Shown: in pieces, positions 1 through 6,463 of the stretch | Numbering within the stretch: the first letter of the stretch is position 1 | How the letters are laid out: each line of letters starts with the position of its first letter | Source: Thermococcaceae archaeon | Lineage (GTDB): Archaea; Methanobacteriota_B; Thermococci; Thermococcales; Thermococcaceae | Assembly: GCA_027064745.1 (NCBI GenBank) | Contig: JAMOPD010000298.1 | Span: 1 to 9,074, forward strand | Reading direction: 5' to 3' | DNA length: 9,074 bases | The notes under the pieces: model-generated | Databases searched by the model: none | Told to the model about the DNA's origin: nothing | What the model saw: the letters and a program-made list of their open reading frames with translations, nothing else | Made by a program: the position numbers and the translations under genes

Positions 1-1012
1 AGTGAATGTTGTTACTGGAAATTCTCCCATTGGTAGAATTAACAAAGTATGATACATCTCCGACATTTGTTGAAACAACGGGAGTTCCACAGGCTAATGA
101 TTCTTTTATAATTGTTGGGCTACCTTCATACAGTGAACATAATACTAAAACGTCAGCACAACTGAGTATCTCGGGAATCTTTTTATGCTCCACTGAACCA
201 AGTAGGTAAACATCGTGGTTTAATTTAAGATGTTTATTCTCAATAAGTTGTAGGAGGTTTGTTTTTTCTCTGCCATCCCCAACAATTATCAACTTTGTAT
301 TTTTAAGTTTGTCCTTAATGATTGAAAATGCATTAATAATGCATTCAACATTCTTCTCCTTTTCTAATCTGCCCACATATGCAATTACTTTAAAGTCGGT
401 ATCTAACCCATACTTCTTTCTTACAATTATCTTATCTAACGGTTTGAATAATGTAGTATCTACACCAGTAGGGATAACCATAATTTTGTCACTCAATTCT
501 GGATATCTTGAGACATAAAATTTCTTAGTGTCTTTGTCTACTGCGTAAATGATTGAATTTTGATTAATAAGTTTTTTAAAAACAAACTTTTCCACAATCT
601 CATATGCTTTATATACAATCTTATTATGTTTCATGACCACATTTATTGGTAGTTTCCCATGTAATGTAAGTACTTTGGGAGTATTTTTTGAAAATAATAT
701 AAATGGAAAAACATCTTCAGACCGATGAAAATGTAGAATTATATCTCTTTTGGAATTAATCTTATATCTCCTTACTATAAGTGGAGTTTTTAAGATAAGA
801 TTTAAAATGTACTTCCATCGATTATCTGGATCATTGGTTATATTTATTATGTTTTTTGCAGCTATATTTCTATTTATCTCATTTTTATTATCATGGTACC
901 CAATTAAGTATACGTTAATATTGAACTCTGGTAGATATGTCAATAAATTGCTAATATACCTCTCAACTCCTCCCCCATTTTTGTGTAAATATCCAACCAA
1001 AAAAACATCCAT
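1..1012 (-). CDS. GT-B glycosyltransferase, GT4 family (3' end cut by window edge)
   Basis: Probable retaining sugar transferase using a nucleotide sugar, working at the cytoplasmic face of the membrane in surface-glycan or lipid-linked oligosaccharide assembly; donor and acceptor cannot be read from sequence. I translated this frame by hand: 337 codons are open from the ATG at 1012 to the edge. Seen: N-terminal glycine-rich loop KNGGGVERY (residues 11-19), the GT4 phosphate-binding pair R215 and K220 in GRLEKEK, IIVGDG near 242-247, and the E-x7-E signature E296/E304 in EGSPTIIKE followed by LACGTPVVSTNVGD. The expected C-terminal helices are off the window. The start is fixed by GGAGGG at 1022-1027, nine bases upstream. 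It is the third gene of a minus-strand operon, 17 bases after the preceding glycosyltransferase. AT-rich codon use matches the other two genes of the operon and differs from the right half of the window. Confidence 0.9.
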   Translation of the reverse strand, partial: MDVFLVGYLHKNGGGVERYISNLLTYLPEFNINVYLIGYHDNKNEINRNIAAKNIINITNDPDNRWKYILNLILKTPLIVRRYKINSKRDIILHFHRSEDVFPFILFSKNTPKVLTLHGKLPINVVMKHNKIVYKAYEIVEKFVFKKLINQNSIIYAVDKDTKKFYVSRYPELSDKIMVIPTGVDTTLFKPLDKIIVRKKYGLDTDFKVIAYVGRLEKEKNVECIINAFSIIKDKLKNTKLIIVGDGREKTNLLQLIENKHLKLNHDVYLLGSVEHKKIPEILSCADVLVLCSLYEGSPTIIKESLACGTPVVSTNVGDVSYFVNSTNGRISSNNIH

Positions 1013-1029
1013 ATTTTATTTCCCTCCAG

Positions 1030-2178
1030 TCAAGCCATACCATAATTAGACATGCTCTCTATTTTTTTCTCAAGATATTCCCACGAAAACTTCCATTTTG
1101 TCTTTTGTATTATTTTTTTAAGTTTTTTCTCTTTATTTTGCTCAAAATAGGTTATTATGGCTTCAGCAAGCTTCTGCGAGTTTTTAGCTTCAACAATAAT
1201 TCCAGTTTTATTATTTTCAACGACATCTGGGAGGCCCCCAACATTAGTAGTAATTACAGGCTTGTTAAAAGCGTATGCTATTTGAACAACCCCACTCTGA
1301 GTAGCGGAGATATATGGTAAAACAACCACATCAGCAGCTGAAAAGTAAAGTCCAACTTCCTCATTTGGGACATATTTATCGATTATACTAACGTTATTCC
1401 CAATACCTAGTCTCTTAATCTCCTTGACATACTTCTCTTTGTCTTCCCAAAATTCACCAACTATCAACAACTGAACATTGGGCATTTTCTCTAAAATTTT
1501 AGGTATCGCTCTGATAAGATACATCAACCCTTTATACTTCCTTACATACCCAAAGAAAAGTATGACCTTTGCTTTTGCCGGCAAATCTAAAATTCTTCTA
1601 GCTTCATCTTTTGGAAGATCTTGGAATATAAAGACATCATATATAGGATGTGGATTATATCGTATTGCTTTAAATCTTGATACTATCTCTTTTAACTTAG
1701 CGAAATCCTCCCTTGATTGGATAATAAAATAATCCACATTTCTAAATACGAGCCTTGCTAGAAATAAGTCTAAAGCTGTTCTCTCATGAGGTAAAACATT
1801 ATGACAAATTCCAAGGATTTTCGTTTTAGTTAATTTTTTCACAAAAAAGAAAATTGTTAAAAACATTGGGACCATGAAGGGAGTAACCCAGTGGAAAATT
1901 AACAAGTCTGGGTTTTCTTCTTTAATTCTTAAAAAAGCTTTAATCCACGTTATTGGGTTTATTGTGTCCAGAATGTATTCCACATTATCAATTTTTATTT
2001 TTTTATTGCTCTTTTTATCTATTTGATCTCTTCCGGGATATAAAAAGGAAGGATACCTCCTCTTATATGAAATTAAAATTAGTTTATGCTTTTTAGATAA
2101 ATTCCTACATAGTTCGGTATTATAATGAGATATCCCACCCACAAAAGGATAAGTGGGACCTATTACAGCAATTTTCAT
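1030..2178 (-). CDS. GT-B glycosyltransferase, GT4-like
   Basis: 382-residue probable nucleotide-sugar glycosyltransferase, full length for the GT-B fold. Seen: N-terminal domain opening MKIAVIGPTYPFVGGISHYN with the donor-domain loop glycines G14/G15; a hydrophobic stretch at about 99-113 that could press onto the membrane; an HxxxPHE-like segment CHNVLPHE near 125-132; C-terminal Rossmann domain with GYVRKYKG (R213, K216), LLIVGE (237-242), and NKPVITTNVGGLPDVVE (305-321). The usual E-x7-E is replaced by S291...Q299 in SATQSGVVQ, a variant that I believe occurs in some GT4 subgroups; donor chemistry is therefore less certain. ATG at 2178 is preceded by GGTGGT at 2185-2190, six bases away. 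It lies 14 bases after the GT-A gene and 17 before the next GT4 gene, so all three are probably co-transcribed. Role inferred: one sugar addition in an exopolysaccharide or N-glycan precursor. Confidence 0.9.
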   Translation of the reverse strand: MKIAVIGPTYPFVGGISHYNTELCRNLSKKHKLILISYKRRYPSFLYPGRDQIDKKSNKKIKIDNVEYILDTINPITWIKAFLRIKEENPDLLIFHWVTPFMVPMFLTIFFFVKKLTKTKILGICHNVLPHERTALDLFLARLVFRNVDYFIIQSREDFAKLKEIVSRFKAIRYNPHPIYDVFIFQDLPKDEARRILDLPAKAKVILFFGYVRKYKGLMYLIRAIPKILEKMPNVQLLIVGEFWEDKEKYVKEIKRLGIGNNVSIIDKYVPNEEVGLYFSAADVVVLPYISATQSGVVQIAYAFNKPVITTNVGGLPDVVENNKTGIIVEAKNSQKLAEAIITYFEQNKEKKLKKIIQKTKWKFSWEYLEKKIESMSNYGMA

Positions 2179-2192
2179 TATTCTACCACCAT

Positions 2193-3164
2193 CTACTCTT
2201 TTTTCTCATACTCTAACTTCTTCAACCTATACAGCACATCATCTAACAACATCCTCTGAGATTTTAGCATATCTGCCAACAACCCTAAAACTATCGTTTG
2301 AACGCCTACTATAAGCAACAAAGTTGCCAAAACTGCCGAGGGCAATCTACTCCCCACTCTCCCAGTGGCAAAGTAATATGACAAAACCCTCCACCCAAAA
2401 TAGAGCCCACCAGCAATAAATACACTCCCTACAAGCCCAAAAACTTTCAATGGATTGTAATCTCTATACGATCTCAAAATTATCATACCTGCTCTTTTTG
2501 CATATCTAAAGATATTGGAAATCAATCGGGATTTTCCATCTCCCTTTCTCTTCCTGAACTCTACTGGAACTTCAACAATCTTTAATCCATAGTGGTTCGC
2601 CTGTATAATTGTCTCCTGGACATAAGTATAATCCGCTAAAACATGCAGCCTCATTGCAGCATCTCTTGAAAAAGCCCTAAATCCTGTTTGAGCATCAGAA
2701 GTCGGAAATCCGGAAGCAATCCTCGTAACCCAAGTTGCTATTTTATTCCCAATGCGCTTTTGCATTGGCATGTACTCAATCCAGCCTTTAAATCTTGAGC
2801 CCAAAACTATATCGGCTTTTCCCTCAAGTATTGGCTTTACTAATTTTGGAATCTCTTTAGCATTGTACTGGCCATCAGCATCGATGTTAACAATTATATC
2901 AGCTCCCATTTCTAAAGCAGTTTCTATTCCCTGCCTAAATGCTCTCGCTAATCCCCTGTTTCTTTTAAAGCTAACTATTATATCAGCTCCTGATTCTTTG
3001 GCAACCTTAACGGTATTATCTTTAGAACCATCATTAACAACAACAATTTTAATATCCTCAATCTTTCCTTCAAAATCTTCCGGCTTAAGCATCTTTATTT
3101 CTTTTATAACATTGCTGATGGTTTTTTCTTCGTTATATGCGGGTATTGTGATGATGAGTTTCAT
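2193..3164 (-). CDS. Membrane-anchored GT2 family glycosyltransferase, dolichyl-phosphate mannose/glucose synthase-like
   Basis: 323 residues. Family members move a sugar from a nucleotide donor to dolichyl phosphate (or a similar polyprenyl carrier) on the cytoplasmic side. Seen: GT-A domain starting MKLIITIPAYNEEKT; VVVNDGS with D45; metal-binding DAD motif D95-A96-D97 in NIDADGQY; LGSRF (121-125); QTGFRAFSRD (159-168); acceptor-loop region YVQETIIQA (181-189); basic amphipathic stretch FRKRKGDGKSR (203-213); then two predicted membrane helices at about 241-263 and 276-298 and a charged cytoplasmic tail. Two helices fit the GtrB-like class rather than soluble enzymes or those with four helices. 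Start ATG 3164 has AGGAGG (complement of 3172-3177) seven bases upstream. First gene of the three-gene operon. Whether the sugar is mannose or glucose cannot be told. Confidence 0.92.
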   Translation of the reverse strand: MKLIITIPAYNEEKTISNVIKEIKMLKPEDFEGKIEDIKIVVVNDGSKDNTVKVAKESGADIIVSFKRNRGLARAFRQGIETALEMGADIIVNIDADGQYNAKEIPKLVKPILEGKADIVLGSRFKGWIEYMPMQKRIGNKIATWVTRIASGFPTSDAQTGFRAFSRDAAMRLHVLADYTYVQETIIQANHYGLKIVEVPVEFRKRKGDGKSRLISNIFRYAKRAGMIILRSYRDYNPLKVFGLVGSVFIAGGLYFGWRVLSYYFATGRVGSRLPSAVLATLLLIVGVQTIVLGLLADMLKSQRMLLDDVLYRLKKLEYEKKE

Positions 3165-3171
3165 TTGTATT

Positions 3172-3177
3172 CCTCCT
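3172..3177 (-). promoter_or_regulatory. Shine-Dalgarno site of the GT2 gene
   Basis: AGGAGG on the minus strand, seven bases before the ATG at 3164. It decides this start over the upstream out-of-frame ATG at 3232. Confidence 0.85.
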
Positions 3178-3196
3178 AAATTTCCATCTCAGTCCT

Positions 3197-3232
3197 CTAG
3201 TTATAGGCAGGGATGATTATTAGGATTCTCAT
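3197..3232 (-). pseudogene. 11-codon remnant of a GT2 glycosyltransferase start
   Basis: On the minus strand an ATG opens the peptide MRILIIIPAYN and then stops at TAG. This is the beta-strand/loop beginning of GT-A enzymes; the intact gene 33 bases downstream begins MKLIITIPAYN (7 of 11 identical, most of the rest conservative). GAGGGG at 3239-3244 could have been its ribosome site. After AAC, skipping two bases would restore a GAG codon, as expected for the family's YNEE, so the break looks like a small indel followed by loss of the rest. Inference: a leftover of a former glycosyltransferase gene replaced at this locus. A functional leader peptide is the alternative, but its ATG lies close to or upstream of the start site predicted from the nearest TATA box. 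Confidence 0.5.
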
Positions 3233-3245
3233 GTTATCCCCTCAT

Positions 3246-3253
3246 GTATAAAT
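3246..3253 (-). promoter_or_regulatory. Candidate TATA box of the glycosyltransferase operon
   Basis: Minus strand reads ATTTATAC. A start site about 25 bases downstream would fall near 3224, giving a leader of about 60 bases to the GT2 ATG. A second possible box, GATATAAA on the minus strand, lies near 3333-3340. I cannot choose firmly between them. Confidence 0.4.
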
Positions 3254-3603
3254 ATTCGGGGGTTGTAACACCCAATAAAACTTTGGAGTTTAAATTGTAT
3301 GAACTCAGATTTTTAGCATATGTTTGAATCAATTTATATCTCTCCCGCATAATTATAACTCTAACTGATTATAATGTTGTATTGTATCTATTTGTTGTCT
3401 TGTTCTGGATTTAAATTTTTGGTTTGAGGGTGAAATGGATATTATTGACCATTGTATCGAGAGTTGTGGAATTTCTTTTTGTCCTGAGGAATTACATCCC
3501 TTCCCATTTATGATAACCATTGAAAATATAAGATTTTTGTTACATTTTTGAATGTAGTTGATTAAACCGTATGATGCCTCTTCCTTTGTTTAGCGGCCGA
3601 AAA
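3254..3603. other. AT-rich intergenic region between divergent glycosyltransferase operon and tRNAs
   Basis: No convincing gene. A 38-codon plus-strand frame at 3435-3551 has no good ribosome site and no recognisable motif. The stretch holds the possible far promoter of the glycosyltransferase operon (near 3333-3340) and ends at the tRNA promoter. A small inverted repeat (AAACT/AGTTT, 3278-3291) is too short to interpret. Confidence 0.6.
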
Positions 3604-3604
3604 C

Positions 3605-3612
3605 TTTTTAAA
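3605..3612 (+). promoter_or_regulatory. TATA box of the tRNA operon
   Basis: TTTTTAAA preceded by the purine-rich CGAAAAC, a plausible BRE. It lies about 33 bases before the first tRNA base, so transcription would begin a few bases upstream of the mature 5' end, which is usual for archaeal tRNA genes. Confidence 0.6.
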
Positions 3613-3640
3613 TTAACTCTAGCCTTATGGTATTGGACGC

Positions 3641-3718
3641 GCCCGGGTGGTGTAGCCCGGTCAATCATGCGGGACTCTCGATCCCGCGACCCGGGTTCAA
3701 ATCCCGGCCCGGGCACCA
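3641..3718 (+). tRNA. tRNA-Glu (CTC anticodon)
   Basis: Full cloverleaf read by eye: acceptor GCCCGGG pairs with CCCGGGC; short D arm with GG in the loop; anticodon stem CGGGA/TCCCG enclosing loop CTCTCGA, anticodon CTC at 3677-3679; T stem CCGGG/CCCGG with loop TTCAAAT; discriminator A at 3715 and encoded CCA at 3716-3718. It decodes GAG. No intron in the anticodon loop. It is the first of two tRNAs transcribed together. Confidence 0.97.
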
Positions 3719-3719
3719 T

Positions 3720-3797
3720 GGGCCCGTGGCTCAGCCTGGTCAGAGCGCCCGCCTGATAAGCGGGAGGTCCGGGGTTCGAAGCCCCGCGGGCCCACCA
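3720..3797 (+). tRNA. tRNA-Ile (GAT anticodon)
   Basis: Acceptor GGGCCCG pairs with CGGGCCC; D arm around CTCAGCCTGGTCAGAG; anticodon stem CCCGC/GCGGG with loop CTGATAA, anticodon GAT at 3755-3757; T stem GGGG(T) with TTCGAAG-type loop; discriminator A at 3794 and encoded CCA at 3795-3797. It decodes AUC/AUU. Only one base separates it from the CCA of tRNA-Glu, so the two need precise processing from a single transcript. No clear terminator follows, only a short TTTT at 3808-3811 and a TTTTT at about 3832. Confidence 0.97.
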
Positions 3798-3979
3798 GAA
3801 CAGCCTTTTGCTTCACAAGCGCTGGCGGAATGTTTTTGACTGTCTTAACTGTCCTTGTCTTAAAGCTGCATTCCACTTCAAGCTCTTCCCATTACTGGCT
3901 TCACTGTATCCATTTCCTCATGCGTTCCACCTCTGTATGAATTTTCAAGGGTGAGTATGAGCTTTGGACGCGGGATACG

Positions 3980-3999
3980 ATTGACGGGTTCATTGACGG
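3980..3999 (+). repeat. Tandem ATTGACGG boxes, 12-base period
   Basis: Perfect direct repeat ATTGACGG-GTTC-ATTGACGG, ending 18 bases before the TATA box of the ATPase gene. Position and spacing (about one helical turn) would suit an activator or a second repressor site. Function is inference only. Confidence 0.35.
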
Positions 4000-4017
4000 T
4001 TAAGTCCCCCACAACTC

Positions 4018-4025
4018 TTATATAC
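4018..4025 (+). promoter_or_regulatory. TATA box of the ATPase gene
   Basis: TTATATAC. The predicted start site about 25 bases further on (near 4046) falls at the centre of the palindrome at 4031-4059, which would give a leader of about 16 bases. Confidence 0.6.
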
Positions 4026-4030
4026 ATCTT

Positions 4031-4059
4031 TGGACATCCCCTATAATGGGGTGTGTCCA
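4031..4059 (+). promoter_or_regulatory. Palindrome over the transcription start of the ATPase gene (candidate operator)
   Basis: Inverted repeat: TGGACA-T-CCCC, centre TATAAT, GGGG-TG-TGTCCA. The outer six and inner four bases match perfectly, with one unpaired base of imbalance. It covers the predicted start site and ends four bases before the ATG. GGGGTG in the right arm may also act as the Shine-Dalgarno site (nine bases to ATG). The ATPase has a C-terminal winged helix, so autoregulation is a reasonable inference. Compare the element at 6305-6322. Confidence 0.55.
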
Positions 4060-4062
4060 GAC

Positions 4063-5151
4063 ATGTTGTTTGACGTTCAACCAAAGACGTCAATTGATGA
4101 ACTGTTCGGAAGGAGAGCCGAGTATTTGAGCTTTCTTGACGCTATCGAGAAGAGGAGGAACTTCTTTATAATCACCGGGCCACGCAGGATAGGAAAGACG
4201 AGCTTTCTCTACGCCGCGCTTAGTGAGCTTGAAAAGGAGTATGGTATTCCATACGCCGTGATTGACGCGAGAGCTGCCACATCCCTGAACTCAAAGTACC
4301 CGCAGAGGGTCATTGCCGAGCGTCTGTACAAAGCCATAGTGAGGAAGGGCTTCGTTGGGGGTGTAATCTCAAGGATAAAAGGGATCAGATTCGGCGGCGT
4401 TGAAGTTGAACTGCAGGAAAATGGTTTTGACATTATAGATGTTCTCTCTGCAATAAACGAGGGGAACGAGCTTGTAATAATTGCCTTCGATGAGGCCCAA
4501 TACCTCCGCTTCTCGAATGAAGACCTCACAAAGCTCTTTGCATGGGTTCTCGACAGTCTTCACAACATAGTGCTCGTGTTCACTGGCTCCCAGGTGGGCG
4601 TTCTTGAGAATTTCCTTCGCCTTGATGAGGGTGACTCCCCTCTGTTCGGGCGGTACGAGGTGAGGATAAGCTTACCGCGCTTCAACCCCTCAGAGAGTCT
4701 TGAGTTCCTGAGGAGGGGCTTTGAAGAGTATGGAATCGATGTGAACGAGCGGACACTCCTTCCGGTGGTGAACACTCTCGATGGGGTTCCAGGGTGGCTT
4801 GTTCACTATGGGGCCCACAGAATTGATGGGCTTACTAACGAAGAAGCCATTGAGAAGGTTTTGGAAAAGGCCATGAAGTACGTGCAAACGGAGTTTGAAG
4901 AGTTAGACAAGTTCTCTCCTCGTTATCGTATTGTGATAAGGGCGATAGCACGGCTGAGCGAAGGAAGGGGTTATGCAAGGTGGGAGAGAATAAAGGGGCT
5001 TGTTGAGGAAGGATTGGGAGAGAAAATAGATGAAAAGGCAATAAGGAGGTACTTATCAAAGCTAATGGACTATGGCTTCGTGGAGACGATTGGGTACGGA
5101 AAGTATAGAATCCCTGATCCAGTTATGTATCGAGTCTTCAGGAGAATGTAA
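4063..5151 (+). CDS. Archaeal ATPase (STAND/MNS-type P-loop NTPase) with C-terminal winged helix
   Basis: 362 residues, full length for the archaeal ATPase family (Pfam Arch_ATPase). Members bind and hydrolyse ATP; their cellular role is mostly unknown and I assign none. Seen: N-terminal MLFDVQPKTSIDELFGRRAE, the family's usual entry; Walker A GPRRIGKTS (39-47, K45); Walker B LVIIAFDEAQ (137-146, D143 E144); sensor-like VFTGSQVG (172-179); EFLRRGFEEYG (214-224); GVPGWL (241-246); then from about 283 a winged-helix region ending RIPDPVMYRVFRR. I place the start at 4063, not the in-frame ATG at 4030: 4030 lies upstream of the predicted start of transcription and adds 11 residues foreign to the family. 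Single-gene unit after the tRNA pair, tail-to-tail with a decayed paralogue. Base composition is balanced, unlike the AT-rich glycosyltransferase block. Confidence 0.9.
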   Translation: MLFDVQPKTSIDELFGRRAEYLSFLDAIEKRRNFFIITGPRRIGKTSFLYAALSELEKEYGIPYAVIDARAATSLNSKYPQRVIAERLYKAIVRKGFVGGVISRIKGIRFGGVEVELQENGFDIIDVLSAINEGNELVIIAFDEAQYLRFSNEDLTKLFAWVLDSLHNIVLVFTGSQVGVLENFLRLDEGDSPLFGRYEVRISLPRFNPSESLEFLRRGFEEYGIDVNERTLLPVVNTLDGVPGWLVHYGAHRIDGLTNEEAIEKVLEKAMKYVQTEFEELDKFSPRYRIVIRAIARLSEGRGYARWERIKGLVEEGLGEKIDEKAIRRYLSKLMDYGFVETIGYGKYRIPDPVMYRVFRRM

Positions 5152-5168
5152 TTGTATGTACTATTTTA

Positions 5169-5190
5169 GACGTCCCCCATAATGAGGGGC
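5169..5190. repeat. Near copy of the ATPase-operator core after the gene
   Basis: GACGTCCCCCATAATGAGGG plus GC closely matches GACATCCCC-TATAATG-GGG of 4033-4050, including the CCCC...ATAATG...GGGG core, but lacks the outer TGTCC arm. It starts 17 bases after the stop codon. It may be a second binding site, part of a terminator hairpin or an end of a formerly mobile unit; the sequence does not decide. Confidence 0.4.
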
Positions 5191-5285
5191 CTCTCATTTC
5201 TCTGAGGATGAGGTAAACCTCTGGGGGGGCGGAGCCCTGCATCTCACCCCACAACCTACAGCCTAACATAATAACAAACACATCT
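5191..5285. other. GC-rich structured intergenic stretch between the two ATPase genes
   Basis: Contains small inverted repeats (GAGGT-AA-ACCTC at 5210-5221; GGGC-GGA-GCCC at 5227-5237) and a run of seven G that could also pair with CCCC at 5247-5250. In a hyperthermophile this could be a structured RNA or the shared 3' region of two convergent genes. No box C/D pair could be found, so I make no RNA call. Confidence 0.3.
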
Positions 5286-5295
5286 GGACGTGGAT

Positions 5296-6300
5296 TTATA
5301 CTTTCATTTTCAATACTACCCTGGCAAGGGATCTCTCGGCTATGTAGTACTTACCGTCCCGTTTCTCTATCATCCCAGCTCCGAGGAGGTTCTTCAGCAC
5401 TCTTGCAAGTTTGGGATTGCTAACAGTCTCAAACCTGGACAGCTTCCTTTTTAGCTCACTCCACGAAAACCCCAGCCTGCTCTGGGCGAGTACCCACAGA
5501 CTCACTGCCTCATCTATCGCCTCCTCCAAAGTTCCCCCGTGTTTCTTTCCATTAACCCTGTGGATCCCATAAATTGTCAGGAAACCAGGCACTGGAGAGA
5601 GCTCTTCCACCGCTTCCTCCAACTCATCCGGCAAGTACTCAACGTTTGCCTCATCAAAGCCCCCTTCAGGAACTCTTTTCCCCTCTTTGAGATTCCATCT
5701 GTTTATTCGTATCTTTTCAACGTACCTAGCAAACATAGGTTTACTGGATAAAGGAAGAGAGCATGTTCTCAAGAAGCCTCGGCATCGACCCGGTCATTAT
5801 CACGACAACGTTATCTAGGGTGTTGTGGATCATCTGGAGGAGTCCCATCATGTTCACGCCCCTCACGAACGCGAGCATCTGGGCTTCGTCAAATATCAGG
5901 AGAAAGCGCTCATACTTTTCGTTGACTTCCCGGAGGAGGTTTATCATGGCGTTCTCAAACTCTATTCCTCTCTCAACTTTGAAATTGAAATTCAGTTTGA
6001 GAATTCCCAGGCTGAGCTGCGTCTTTCTCGAGAGTTTACTCATCTCAAATCCAATCAGCACTGGGATTAAGACCTGGGAGCTGACTCCGGTGAGTCCAAT
6101 GTAAGGAGACAGGTCATAGTAGAGATATGGATATCTGTAGTGGTTGAGGAAAGTTCTTAGAACGCTTGTTTTTCCGACTCTTCTTGGACCCAGTATCGCG
6201 GTGAACTTTTCTCCCTTCCACATTCTTTTTCAGTTCTTGAACCGCCCGTGCTCCTCACATGCAGCTTTCTTATATCTGAGATCGGCCTCTTACTGAACAT
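5296..6300 (-). pseudogene. Frameshifted archaeal ATPase with winged helix
   Basis: A decayed paralogue of the neighbouring ATPase, readable across three frames. Frame 1 from the ATG at 6300: MFSKRPISDIRKLH, the family's entry. A shift near 6250 leads to VQELKKN; another near 6225-6230 leads to MWKGEKFTAILGPRRVGKTS (Walker A) through FLLIFDEAQ (Walker B) and VVIMTGS. A third near 5753-5758, in CTCTCTTCC (one extra T would explain it), returns to frame 1 with SSKPMFARYVEKIRINRW. A compensated pair at 5660-5679 (one A too many, one G too few) garbles the expected EFLKGGF to RVPEGGF. The C-terminus LLGAGMIEKRDGKYYI is the wing of a winged helix. Three net +1 changes add up to whole codons. The open frames at 5741-6223 and 5296-5772 are its two largest pieces, not separate genes. 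Several indels lie in or near short homopolymer runs, so sequencing error could account for some. Confidence 0.85.
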
Positions 6301-6304
6301 CACA

Positions 6305-6322
6305 GGTCACACCCCTGTAACC
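6305..6322 (-). promoter_or_regulatory. Palindrome before the ATPase pseudogene (candidate operator)
   Basis: Minus strand: GGTTACA-GGGG-TGTGACC, one mismatch between arms. Its right part GGGGTGTGACC ends four bases before the ATG at 6300, the same spacing as GGGGTGTGTCC before the intact ATPase. It sits between a weak TATA (TTATA, 6323-6327) and a start site that would coincide with the ATG. Confidence 0.55.
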
Positions 6323-6421
6323 TATAAGCTTCTTGGGCTTTCGAAAATTCTATTGAGTTCCTGACTAAAATAGCCAGAGCATGAAGAAAAATCACTAATC
6401 GGAAGAATTCCTAGAGAAAGG

Positions 6422-6429
6422 TTTATAAG
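6422..6429 (+). promoter_or_regulatory. TATA box of the zinc-ribbon/EF-1beta operon
   Basis: TTTATAAG preceded by AGAAAGG, a fair BRE. The start of transcription would be near 6450, giving a leader of about 36 bases that includes the hairpin at 6464-6480. Confidence 0.65.
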
Positions 6430-6463
6430 TCAACTCCATTAACGCCCTTCAGTGATTAAAAAC

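Noticed and set aside
3435..3551. 38-codon plus-strand frame (begins MDIIDHCIESCG) in the AT-rich intergenic region
   Set aside because: No properly spaced ribosome site or TATA box, no recognisable motif, and a short open frame is expected by chance here.
3770..3797. tRNA-Ile 3' end as attachment site of an integrated element
   Set aside because: No second copy of the tRNA 3' end was found to the right within the window and no integrase gene is present; a copy outside the window cannot be excluded.
4030..4062. Upstream ATG for the ATPase
   Set aside because: It lies upstream of the predicted transcription start, reads through the palindrome and is not family-like; ATG 4063 begins with the usual MLFD opening.
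3878..4093. 71-codon minus-strand frame between tRNA-Ile and the ATPase
   Set aside because: It crosses the ATPase promoter and palindrome, shows no family features and low-quality codon use. A short RBS-plus-MRKWIQ-stop on the same strand (near 3910-3930) is intriguing but too short to call a remnant.
5200..5220. CTGAgGATGA resembling a box D'/C' pair of a C/D guide RNA
   Set aside because: No matching box C upstream or box D downstream at proper distance, on either strand.
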